DNA of 64,000 nucleotides from the NCBI RefSeq assembly GCF_000485595.1, contig NW_014577825.1:3734-67733 (forward strand), given 5' to 3'. This document shows positions 46,365-58,900 of the stretch, in pieces. A program made the position numbers and the translations under genes. A model generated the notes under the pieces. It was not told the origin of the DNA. It did not search any database and saw only the letters and a program-made list of their open reading frames with translations. The DNA comes from Priapulus caudatus. Its lineage: Eukaryota; Priapulida; Priapulimorpha; Priapulimorphida; Priapulidae. Position 1 is the stretch's first letter; the number at the start of each line of letters is the position of its first letter.

Positions 46365-49300
46365 ATGGAGAAAGCGCTTGAGGTTGTCAATGAGAAATAT
46401 AACGTAAAAATAACTTTAAAGTGTGAACAAATAGAAATTCTGAGGCATGCTATTAATAAAAAAGATGTATTTGCATTGCTACCGACAGGATTTGGGAAAT
46501 CCATGACATTCATTCTGCTTCCATTGATTTTAGATGAGGTTAATAACGTTAAAGTATTAATACTAATAGTTGATAGTAGTACTTCACATATCCTACTATT
46601 TTTAATTCTATTGCCTAGTGGTATTTTTACAAATCAGTTTTTCACAAAACAATAACAGACGCTTAGGAATTAGTTGAAGTGAACCATTAATCCGCCTCTG
46701 GCACCAGCTCTTCTTGTATTAAATCTTGATTTTAATGTACGTCAATTTTGTGACAGCGTTCGCCCATAAATCATACAGAATCTCTTGCATGCACCAGAAT
46801 ATTGCCAACTAAGATTAAGAAAAAAAATTAAGAAGTGATTTCGAAAAACATTTCACAACTTTTACTATATTTTTAAAGACATACAAACATTTACATACCA
46901 AATCACACCTAAATACATTGCATTGAACAATTACAGACAATTTTTATTAGTGTTAAAATACTTTCAATGCATTTTCATGGTCTGATTCCCATAGAGGTTG
47001 TAAATCTATACAGACAACAAATAGCATGCAAATTTTTTTCGATGCAATATTTATTTACAACTTTACTTTTTACAAAGTAGCTCACAAATAGTGTATCTTC
47101 ACCACACAGTAACAAACAAGACCTCCTTACTGTTTTCTGAAACCTTTTAATATTCATAAGTAAAGATATATAACTTTTCTATCAAAATAACATTTTATAT
47201 AAAAAAATTTTTTCCAGCTGGAGCCTAAAAAGAGACACACTTCACTAGTGATATCACCCCTTAGGGCCTTAATGAAAGACCAAGTAGTTTCTTTACGGCA
47301 ACATGGCATCAAGGCTGATGCTGTAATGGAGGAGACCAAAATAAAGGGTAATAATGATATGTTTAGGAACATCGTTCATTTATACTTTTGGGTTAATTTA
47401 CGAATTATTAAAAATGGAGGTAGATTTAAACTGTTATATTTATGTTAGTAATTTTTTTCTCATACCAAAATTTTTAGTTACCAGGATACTGTGTTTTACA
47501 GTAAGGTCTGCATGTAGATAAGTGTTACCTTTTCGTAACTTTTTTCCTATGATACATTTGTTCTTCTTCAGGTTCTATTGCTTATATAAACCATCAATTA
47601 TTTCACAAAGTTATGTAAGATTTTTTTACTTCCAGACATCATCGAGGGAGATATTAGCGTAATTTTTGCTTCCCCTGAAGCTGCAGTTTCACCGAAATGG
47701 AAGCAGATTTTTTTGAGACACTGCAAGGAGCGAGTTGTTGTTCTCGTTTTTGATGAAGCGCACTGCATATCTTCATGGTAAACAAATGTTACAAAAAATG
47801 TAACAGTATTTCTTTCAGTGTGTTTAATTTAATTTCTGACCTGATGCTTCCAACATTACAAAGGAAATACAAACTTCATGTATGGAAATTTTTCAGTTGA
47901 CCATCAGCATTTAATCTTCCATACATTCTCAGCCAATACATCAAGACACTGTAGGTAAAAGTAGGAGCAATTTGTAAGAAACATCGACAACTTAAAACAT
48001 TTATAATTTTGTTGAATGCATATTTGAAATATACATACAGCTCATATATATACAATTCAATATTAAACATTCAATATAAACAATTAATATATATACAAAA
48101 CAATACTTGAAATATTTATACAAACATCAATTAATGCAATCTTCATACAAAGTGAATCTCCGCACTCTTCATTTATGCTTCAATGTCAATTGCACTTTTA
48201 GTGAAAATTGCAATTCCCATATATATAAGTAACTGGTAATAATTTTGCATATCAGTTTACAGGGGTCTTGACTTTAGACCATGTTACCGAGAAGTGTGCG
48301 TCCTTCAGAGTTTATTTGAAGTTCCATGTTTAGCATTAACGGCAACAGCAACAAAGGAAATACAAAAAGATGTCTACGATTTGCTAGGATTCCAGTCTGA
48401 CAAGACTGAAGTTATTGCTGCTCTACCAAACAGGTAATTCATTACATGCTATGCCTAGAAGGTGATCCAATAAATGCTTAATCAAACAGGAAAATCATTA
48501 CATCAGTTTTAATACATACATCTTTCTATGATTTCCAAAAAGGCTCCACTACAATGCACCTACACAACATTAACTACACTGATCTCTTTATTTTTATTAA
48601 ATTAGTTCTTTCACAAAAAACATCATTGATCTTTAATCGGTATTGCAATGTGCTATTGCTCTTTCATTTTTCAGGCCAAACATATTCCTGAATTTGGTAC
48701 AGTCTACTAGCAAGTACGAGGTAGAACTAGCTTGGCTTCTAGAACACATGAGGACCAGTTCTCCATCTAAAAAAGTCATCGTTTACGTGAGGTCTGTAAA
48801 CTTGTGTTGCCAAATCTACATGTGGCTAGTAAGCAGTCTCATGGATAATGCATTTTTAGGAAATATGCCATCTACGAAAAACCGTAAAATTGAAATGTTT
48901 CATGCAAAAACTGACACTAAAACAAAGAACCGAATAATGCAAGACTTTATTTCACCAAGCAGTATCATTAAAGTCCTCATATCTACAGTTGCTTTTGGCC
49001 TGGGCATTGACATTCGAGATGTTGATGTAGTGGTTCACTGGGGTCTTCCAGTAACATGTCTTACTTATTGGCAGGAAGTAGGCAGGTGTGGCAGAGATGG
49101 CAGAAACAGCCATGCCATCTGCTACGCTTACAAACAAAGTTACACTAAATTAGAAGATCAAGAATTTAAGAGGATTGTAACGTTGCACCAGTGCATAAGA
49201 TTCGCCATAATGAAAACATTTTTTTTAGACGGTATGGATAGCGCAAATCTAGACTCTTTGAAAATAACTACAAACTGTCCTGGTAATTGTTTAAATGCTT

Positions 49301-49401
49301 GTGTTTGTCGGAAATGCACATGTTGCAGTGTTTGCCAAAATACGTGTACTTGTAAATTAAAAGTAAATAATCCACTACTTGACTTTATAAATACCAATTA
49401 A
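46365..49401 (+). CDS. RecQ-like DNA helicase, five exons, intact
   Basis: Exons 46365-46538, 47218-47347, 47636-47777, 48263-48433 and 48675-49401 all have GT-AG borders and compatible phases, giving 447 residues with no break. Motifs in order: Walker A LPTGFGKS (about residue 40), SPLRALMKDQ (Ia), DEAHCISSWG (motif II, about 145), LTATAT (III), FHAKTD, STVAFGLGIDIRDVDVVVHW (V) and YWQEVGRCGRDG (VI). After the helicase core comes a cysteine-rich tail (CLNACVCRKCTCCSVCQNTC) instead of RQC and HRDC domains, so it is shorter than cellular RecQ proteins. Such enzymes unwind DNA 3' to 5' using ATP. As the one undamaged gene in the element, it may help excision or replicative movement; that role is inferred. 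Long introns 1 and 4 hold only AT-rich DNA. Confidence 0.9.
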
Positions 49402-50897
49402 GCCCTGAGCCTTCTAAAATTACATTGTAACACTCCCTGTAACTGTGTTCACAGTATATTCTTTTGGTTACCCATCTCCTTTTTAATGTTGTACACTTAA
49501 AGCTTTGCCATTAATTCATTGTTGATAATTTTACAGGAATCTCACATGATGAAGGTTTAGGACAGTTTCAACGAGTTACAAATAACCCTTTCAATGTTTT
49601 ATTTACTAAATTTCCTGACACTGTTGTGTTTGTTATAAATTGTGTCAGGACAGGAACATTCACACTCTCATTCCATTTGCATTATTATTACTGTCCCTTT
49701 GCTTTGCCATGTACTTTCTCAGTCTCTCTATTCTTGGCTTATATTAAAGGTTGCAGAATTTAAGTTCCAATGTAGGGTAGACTGCATATTTGTGAAGGAC
49801 GGGTGTTTTCGTCCAGGCTTGGTAGTGAACAAGTTCTCATCTGTTAGCAATGATACAAATTCCTTAATATCTTTATGCCTGTTAATTGCTGTCTTCTTGT
49901 GAACCATTGCTCGGGACAAACCGGATACCTGTTTTTCAAAAACTGATCTCAGCAGTTTTTCAACACCAACCATCTGACTGTGGCGGGCAATTGTTGCAGC
50001 CGTCAACTGTCCAGCAGCATCTTTCACACTTTCTGTAATACATAAAACTTTTTTCAATACACATGCAATGTTGTTCTGTTTATTTAAGCTAAGACTAAGT
50101 CTTGAAACAGTAGCCTGTACCCGTGTCAAGAGTTGTTATTAACTGTAAAGCAAGTGTTATGAACTGAAGTATGTTCAGTTAGGAGAGATATATAGCTTGT
50201 TCTCCACTGTGACCATATCTAGCATAATTTCATGCTTTTGGCTTAATTTTGACAGCAATTAGCTATTTAGCATAACTTGCAGCATGAAGTTTTTTCTCAG
50301 CTAATTTTACCATATTCTAGCATTAGTAAATTCCTTAAGTAATTGCTCAAGTTCTTTATCATACCTCAGATTCAGCAAAGAAATGAAAGATTTTCAAAAG
50401 AAAATATTGTGAACGAGGAGTGGGTGGGTCTTCATTGAGAAGACAATATGTGGACACAAAAAATCGGTGCCTTGTTTCTTAATCGTGCAAAACTCTAAGT
50501 GTGACAGTTCTTTACATTGTACCGTGCAGCCCTCATACACTGTGTTTATTACACTCAGAAACATATTGTACCACTAAAAAAGATTGCGCATGCTGGAATG
50601 TTTATTTCAGTTTTGCCCTTGTGGCCCATCGTATCATAGCAACGTAAAATTGATAGATTTCAATCATCTGATGTTCACATACATTTGATGTTCACATACA
50701 GTAACATAGTCATGTGCGAATAATTTTGTCATTGAGTTCTTTAATAATTACTTATTATTATTAAATAACTTTTTGTTCTTGTTCAATACTGCGATTAATT
50801 TTGTCACTGACATTTTGTAATGATACATTTTTATTTTTAAATAATGTTTTTTTCCCCGACGTTATTAATTCATATAAGTATATACCATCTCAAATTT

Positions 50898-53800
50898 CAT
50901 ATGGTAGTGTATGAGCCAGATAGGGTCATCGGTACCAGTCAGGGGGATTAATACTCATAGCATTTTTTTGAACGCTTATTATGTCTAGATAACATATTTG
51001 CGTGATAGCAGTCTGTATCGAGTAGCTTTTCCTAATTTTGCACATGTTATATGTACCAACCCTCCGTCAATTTTGACCGAAATTAATGACCGTCTTTTTC
51101 GAGGGGGTACTACTTATTAGCTATTTCCTGTGAACAGACATATTTATTTTCATATAAGTTATGTATACCATTAGAAAGCTTATTTAATTCTCTTTCGAAT
51201 GATGTAAACAAATAATTCCAGTACAAAATAATTAAATGAAAAAAGTACATCACAAGTCATGTACCCTAATGCAAAATTTATTTACATCGATCATCATCAT
51301 CATTGGTAATGTTGGAAACATTGGCATTTTGATGCAACAAAACAAACATACAATAATTATATTTACTGATGATGACACAGAAAACACTTGCTTCTTATAC
51401 ATGTTATAACAGTGTAATACATGTGCTTTCAATACGTTTCATCATCGTCGTCGTCGTCATCATATGGGTCGTTGTCCACAGTTTCTGTAAGCTGTGGTTG
51501 ATTGTCACAATCCCTCAGCCGATACATATCAGTACACTTCAAGCCATTCGATATGCAGATACAAGAGGGTGCTTTGCAAGAGCGTGCACACTTGCACGAT
51601 AACAGATACAAAACAGCTTCAGGGGCTGGAGATCCATCCATCCAGTCAATGATAAGATGTTGTTTGCCTCCAAGTTCCTCCAACTGCCATCCCATTCCAC
51701 TTGGATCTGGTGTTTGCGGATCCTGTTGAAGGCTTCGTCTCCATATAGCGGCCTGGTAGTTCGTACGTAAGGAATGTTTCTTCAGACAATCTTTGCACGG
51801 TGGCAGTTGGTGAGATTCTATTTCTGCTTTCCTGGCACAGAACAAGTTGTATCGAAGCTCATCAACATCAGAAGTTCCTGGCTTTGTTGCATACAGCTTG
51901 CATACAAATCTCTCAAGTTGTGAGTGCATATCTGAAGACAGATTCCAGGAGTCACCAAGTTTTACAAAGGCATTCCGGGCATCCTGATCTGACCTGATTA
52001 TTTGTAATGCGCGATGTTTTCCTCTCCCAGCAAAAGCACTAACAGAGTCACATCCAGTAAAGGAATGGACTCCTAGAAGAGCTTTACACACATCAGAACC
52101 AAGAGCTGAAGCTGTTGAGGTGATATCTACCAGTCTGGTACGAGACTGCGTTCCACATTTCTGAAACAAAGGGACGTCGATTCTGTCCGAAAAGGTGAGG
52201 CATAAGATGAACACGTCAGTGTCTTCCGAACAAATCACGACAGATGAATAACCTTCTGCTGCTGCATGGGCAGCATGCAGTAAGAGACGTCCATCTGCTT
52301 CCTCGTGCTTAGTTGTCAACGGATGTACTTGTTCAGTACTTTGGTTTGTTATCTTCCAACAGTTGTCGAGATAAGTCACAAAGAGGTCTTTCCCCTGTAA
52401 CTTTTCAGCATACTTTGGTTTCTGCCATTCACTGACTAGAAACTTGATCAAAGTGCTTTTGTTGTTGACTTGTTTCAAGAAGTTCCTCCATTGCCTGACA
52501 AGATGTGTTTCAGCTATATTTTGAAGCTGAATGCCTTGTTCTTCACCCCTGTTTGCTCTTTCTGTGTTCTTGATTGTTTGGTTGTTGTAAACATCAAAGA
52601 CGATGTCGATCCTGTTGCTGTGAAATCCTTCTTTGAGAACCATTCTATGGACTGCTGCTGCTACATCGCCAAAGGTAGGTAGGTCATTTTTTACTTTATG
52701 GACGAGACTCATCCCATCGATCACAGTAGCAGAGTTGTCTGGTATTGCTTCTGCTGGAGCTGCTAACTTCTGAATGCTTGTTGCAAAAGCAGCTTTGCTG
52801 GTCTTTCTTGGCCCTAGTCGTCGTGAAGATCATTGATTTGTTCCAACAATGCTTCTACTGGATGCATCTCATTTGGATGATTTCCCACCATCCATGGGAT
52901 GAATCCCTTCCAGGCTAATCGCAGCAATGCTTCGTAAACGTATTTGTGAACACGTACTGCACGGTTGTACATTTTTCCTTCAAGTACCCCAGACACAGAA
53001 CCTTCTGCAACAATTCCGGACTCAATGCAGAGGTCACGGAGGCAAGCATCTTGAAATCTCTTTCCAAGTATGGCTAAGAGAGCCAATATGGTATGGAAGG
53101 TGCCCATTCGAATGACAACATGTGAGTAGTCTTCTCGATGCTTCCATAGTATTTCTGCTGCTTTGGCATACAATGCTTGGTCCATCACCACGACTATCAG
53201 TTGAAGCTTGAGTTGGTCCATCATCAATTTAGATTGATTCAGAATCTCAAATACTGTTGCCATTTCTGTTGCTGGTGCATTTATTGTAGGAAGATACCCC
53301 ACAACATCTTGTGATACACTGATCATGTTTCTAGTACATATGTTAAAACCTGTCCAAGCTGGAGTAATTTGATCAACAGGATCAACTTGTCGCGAAAGCA
53401 TCCATATCAGGTTCTTTCCTTGTGCTGTCAAAGAGGCAGACACCTGACTGTCTGTGTCATCAGTGGATGTTATTAGTGGTTGTGGTCCAGTTCGTGTCCC
53501 AGGAATATATGGAGCCAGCTGTCGGTTTGCAATGGCTACAGTTCGCTGTTTTCCCTTGATGACATCTGGGAGAGGATTGTTTGGGAGTTGAGGTCCGTAG
53601 ACTCGAGGCTGCACTGCAATGCCATTCACACGATGTGACGTTCCCTTTCCACTCAATGTTTCTTCCAATCTATCAATGTTGTCCCATGCCAAGTTGGTAA
53701 ATACATATGGTTGAATACTTTCAGGTAGAATAACTCTTTGGTTTGAGGCTGCTGCAAGTTTTTGTAAACACAGGGCAGTATCATTCTCCTCAAGCTGTGA

Positions 53801-55941
53801 GTATGAAATTTCATGCCCAAGTCTATTCAGAGTCTTGACCAGTTCTGCATTTCCAGTCAATGATTGAACTCCATATGCAAGCAAAATGTGCTTTGGTGGT
53901 TTTTGCTGTCCACCAGTAACGGCATACATAGCATCTTGGCTGAATGACTTCATCAACATTTTCACCCTTTGAGTACATTTCTGGTCAGGTTTACCAGTTA
54001 GTAGACTGAGATAGAAGCGCTGCAGCTCAGGCGGTATCATTAAGGAATCCTGTGTAACATCTGATGGATGGTACGGCCATATGTCTGGTTTTTGCATGTC
54101 TTTTATTGCTTTGCGTATCATAGAAGATGCTTGGTCAACAGCTTTGCTCTCTGTAGATTTTGATTGCCAGAACATCAGATCTTGTTTTGCTGCATGATAT
54201 TTCTTCGCCATATCATAAATAGTTGCATGACTTGGCAGGATAAGTACCTTTCCTTTGTCATCGGAGAACATCTTTAAACTTGACCCAAATTCAGCCTCCA
54301 GCTTTCTGCGAATGTGTTTCTTTGTTGAATCCTTCAAAGCCAGCACGCCTTTTGATCTCATTATTTCTGACATCTTCTTTGTCATGCTGCTCAGTGTGCT
54401 GACATCTGGAAAGGGTACCACGTCTTTTCGAATATATTCAAAGAGCTCTACATATGATTCATATTCCAGTGTAGCATAGTCACTATCTTCAGTTGTGGCT
54501 TTCGAGTCAGTTTCTTTCGAATTACGGCGTTCAGGATGCCTTGTATAATTTCTGTAGCAAGTATGGTGATAGTGTGCCTCGGCTGCCACAATCTCTCGGC
54601 TGGTTACTGCGAGCATAGAATCATCCTCCTTAAGCATTGCTATCTCTCGAAGCTTTTCGTCTGCTCTGAGGGTTGAAGCTCTAACTAATGGCTCCCTTGA
54701 ACGTGACCCCTTTATGTACTGGTCTTTTTTTGCAGAATATGCATTCCTTGGTGTAAATCCTACTTTCAAATAAAGATCTGTTTTGTCTTTTGGCTCGAGA
54801 GGTGTTTGGATTTGAATCAGCATCTTCCTTTTCGGCTTTTCGTTTGAGAGTTTCCAAGTCCCTTTTCATCGTAAACATGCTCCTGCAGTGTCTGTGCTAG
54901 TACAGTTCTGGTATGTCTTGTTCGCTCTCAAGTTGTTCAGCCATCTGCAGAACTGGTTTATGATGCCTTACTTTTGCAGCAGCCAACAATGTCATCCACG
55001 ATTCAAGACTTTGCAGTCTTGTCAGCTCTTTACTTGGGCAAAGCTTTGATGAGTCGCAATGTATGATGCACACAGGAACTCCTTTCTTTATCGATAGGTT
55101 CTTGTCCATTTTGTGATCGTTGCAAGTTGTGGTTTCACGAATACATTCATATTGTTAAGGTACAACCAAAAACAATACAATACAACCAAAAACAATACAT
55201 TATATCGGCAACAATAGCACATGGGCTAGCATCTACGAAAGTCTATGGTACACAGTGGTTAGCATCTACGACTAGTTCTTAGCAATCATCACCCATCGTC
55301 TGAAAAGAGAAACCAATCTATAGAAGTCATATTGCGTCAAATTAAATCACTATAACCACTAAATAACTATCCTGTTAATATATTTAGTGTCACTCTGGAC
55401 AATCTAATGAGCAAATTTAAACCACCGAAAGCGTTCAAAGCAGAACATGGCTCTACAGAGCCCTTCCAAACTGAACTAAAAGTATCATAAAATTACAATA
55501 TGTGACAAATATGGAATTCTGGACTATAACCAATTCGTTTTGACATGTAATTTTTTTAGCAAACCAGTATCAAAGTGTTTCAACATGCATATGACATTAA
55601 ACGAAATTGAATGAACATTTTAATGACATATAATGTTTCCAGACTAGGATTATCGATTGATTTTAGAAAATGTTTTCGTTGCTATATTATGGATATATAT
55701 ACACAATAAATGTATAATTTGCATTAGGGTACATGACTTGTGATGTACTTTTTTCATTTAATTATTTTGTACTGGAATTATTTGTTTACATCATTCGAAC
55801 GAGAATTAAATAAGCTTTCCAATGGTATACATAACTTATATGAAAATAAATATGTCTGTTCACAGGAAATAGCTAATAAGTAGTACTGGTATCCCCCTGA
55901 CTGGTACCGATGACCCTATCTGGCTCATACACTACCATATG
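50898..55941. mobile_element. Nested 5.0-kb element with TIRs and a FEN1-like gene
   Basis: The left arm (50898-51280) and right arm (about 55711-55941) are inverted copies, starting CATATGGTAGTGTATGAGCC and including GGAAATAGCTAATAAGTAGT and TGACTTGTGATGTAC (right-arm strand). The left arm holds about 150 bp extra. TTT flanks both ends (50895-50897, 55942-55944), a possible 3-bp duplication. Right of it (55945-56015) further copies of the terminal motif occur. The only gene inside is the minus-strand FEN1-like family gene, so this may be that family's own transposon. It lies in the last intron of the DUF6589-like gene. Confidence 0.75.
51429..55109 (-). pseudogene. FEN1/XPG-like nuclease family gene, copy 1
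   Basis: Starts MDKNLSIKKGVPVCIIHCDS at 55109. A TAG near 54899 interrupts it, after which HRHCRSMFTMKRDLETLK continues. One extra A in a run near 54731 shifts frame within the zinc-binding CIFCKK..; then comes REIVAAEAHYHHTCY. The long middle (GYLPTINAPATEM, VVVMDQALYAKA, RMGTFHTILALLAI, CIESGIVAEGSVSG) ends at 52814. There an internal deletion with frame change removes the roughly 350 residues still present in copy 2. The C-terminal part (52724-51429) carries DIVFDVYNNQTIKNTERANR, HEEADGR (140-146), SEDTDV (166-171) and TGCDS (223-227), the order and spacing of acidic residues in FEN1/XPG nucleases, then a cysteine-rich module (CKCARSCKAPSCIC) and an acidic tail. All the expected active-site acids are present; the fold is inferred. 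Confidence 0.75.
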
Positions 55942-58900
55942 TTTTATGGTACCGATGACCCCTGACTGGTACCGATGACCCCCATTTCGGGGGTGTGGCT
56001 CATACACTATGGGGCTGTCGTGCCTGTAGTGGCAACGAGTTACCGCACGAGTCATCGTGCGTGAACTGTAGTATATATACATATATAGTATATATATGGC
56101 CAAGCTAATGCCATTGAATTCTGTTGTATATTATTTAATTTTTTTACAATTGCTAATGCATGCTGTTGTTACATGTTTGTGTGTGTATGTGCGCTTCCGG
56201 CAGCTGCTGTATTCTGTAGGCATATAATAAATGTCCAGAACTTTGCTGGACAACTACTACTACAAACAGTTGTTGTGTATTTTGTTACTAGTTCAGTACT
56301 CACTCCCCTGCCAATCCAGCAGTGCGAACAGCATGGGTTTACTGATGTGATGTCCAACACCCAGGTGTAATGAAATTTTATCCTGCAGAGTATACTATAA
56401 GATGTTGTAAAGTAGAAACATATAATTGCAATTTTTTTAAAGCACTTTTAGCTCACCTTTATACTCCTTGTTAAAGAATTCCATCTGTAAGTCCATTGCA
56501 ATGTTCTTTCCTTTCCCTCCATGTGGATTGACAGTTCTGTTCCACATCAACGTATGTTGCAGCCTTTCAGAAACTGCACCATTTACTGCTGACAGCAATC
56601 TTTGGCCAAGCAGAAAGTACTTTGGATGATGTTTATCGAAGAAATTTAACATGTCAAACTTCCAGTGTAGCAACATCCTGTTACCATCATTTTCACGAAT
56701 GGCATCTCGTCGGATTTTCTGATTAATTCCTCTCCACATCACTCTGATTGTATAATTTTTCTTTGCATCAATGAAGGTTTTTGCCACTGGTACTTTCTTG
56801 CGTTTCTTGGTCTTTTTTTCTCCTGCATCTCTCTCACAACTCTCACTGCAATACCACTTTCCATCAGGAACATCGTCTTCTTCCAAGTCCACACACTCAA
56901 GATGAAACCACACCCCTCTAGGACAATTACGGTTGTCACAAAAGATCATGGCAGATCCAGGAATTTCTTGTTTGCAGACACAAAAGAAATTGTCATTTAA
57001 CTCTCCGGCATCTGAATGTAATATTTTATTTACAGTGTCCTGAGATGACATCTGTGTGGCTACTCTTTGCATGAACAAAAACTGGTTGTCTTTATCAGTT
57101 GGAAAGTCTTTCGGTATGTCATCCATCTGCTTGGTGCCCATACAATGTAAGGCTGCGAGAACAATGTATGCATCGCAACAAAAGTATAAGAATTGTTCAC
57201 AGTGGTTAAACCTCTCTTTAATGTCACTTGAAACATTCCGATGGTTGAAATAGTTTTTGAGATGGAACAAAGTACCCTTTTCTCTACCACTTGATCCATT
57301 GTACAACTCGTCAAAAATATCCTGCAATTAAAGCAAAGCTATTTATATCTCATTAAAAACAATAACTTGTACTTTTATACAATTACAAAAAGTAAATTCT
57401 GCTAATTTTAAGTTGTAGTATTAAGAATAATAGCAAAGTGCCGAACAACAAGCAACATGTGTTCTTTTTAGACGAGATATTTGTAACTAATATAATTGTA
57501 CACTCACATGCATTTAGGGAACAGTTACAAGACTATTTTGACATGTACCTATCTATACACATAACGTGCGCACAAGTTCCTGCTGCAACAGTTCAGACGG
57601 TCGTACAATCATGCATCTCAAACAAGCTCAACTTTTACTGCCACTGAGCACTTTGATTTCAGGTATGGTACTTTGGTAACACTCATGTCAAACTTCACTA
57701 CCTTTTAGCAGTTGGAGAGTAAAATAGGTACCTGTAGCAGAAGACATCGTTTGTGCCATTCCTGAATATTCATGGTCAGTCCCTGCAGTTGCTGCCATGG
57801 AGAATTCGCATTAATCCGTGCATTTTGTGAATCATTCCCTCGTTCACAACTTAGTCCATCAGCATGTAGTGGAATGACCAACGGATGTCCATTTGCTTCC
57901 AGAGGTACATATTTGTGGTACTCTTCCATGATTTTGATCATGTCCGCCACCCTACTCTCATCCTTATCAAGGACGCCTATGGGGACCTGCAATTACACAA
58001 CCAAATACGAAGTTCAAGGAAGGGTTTACATTTTTTTTTTTTAATTCACACATTTGTGCTCTAGCAATTCGTGCTGGAGAAAAGTTAGTGTTGCTTTGAA
58101 AAGTACTTAAGTAATCAAGTTAAAACATGAAGTGTGTTTGGCTCCAAGTTTGAAATGCGACAAGCCAGTATTTTTATAGATGAAACATGCTACATACATA
58201 CGTTCAGCATTTATCAAGCAAAAAAAGAAAAAAAAAAGGTACTTACAACGTTACTTTTAGTTGAAGACTCTTGTGAATACTGATGTGCAATATGCCAGGT
58301 CACTTCACTTGCAGTCTTGAAAGATGGAAATGTTTTCGCATAGAACACGCTGTATCATAGTTGTTATTTCAGATTGCAGTTCCATTTCATCATTTTTCGT
58401 AGGTAATAATTTTTCGAGAGGGATGTTTCTAATTTCATCCCGAGAAGCCTGAACCATGTTAAACATCTTGTTCCTCTTTGATTTACATTATCAAAGCATA
58501 GGGAAAAGCCACATCGACCTGTAGTGTAAGAGAGGACACGTAAAACGATATTGAAGGATGGTGGTATTTTATACGGAAAACTTGATTGCAAAGCTTGAAA
58601 TGTACAGAAATTAAATCTTTAATTTTTTTTTAAATGACTGATTTTTGATCGAAGTTAACAGAAAGTAAGTCAAATGTAAGTTAAATTGGCAGTATTCAGG
58701 TTTATAAGTCAATCACAAACTTGACCACACACTTTACATGGTATGTAAATCATCAGATATGGATCACCCATTGTAGTCGTGTAGATGTTATAGTAACTGT
58801 ACAACAACAGTAAAGAAAGACAGGCTACATACATATGTAGATAAAAATCGTTTTCATAAAAACATTTTGCAAATATTACCTTTGTGTTCTGTGTCCATGG

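Noticed and set aside
56169..56370. Opposed open frames at 56.2 kb
   Set aside because: They lie in the last intron of the DUF6589-like gene, outside the nested element, and have no coding features.
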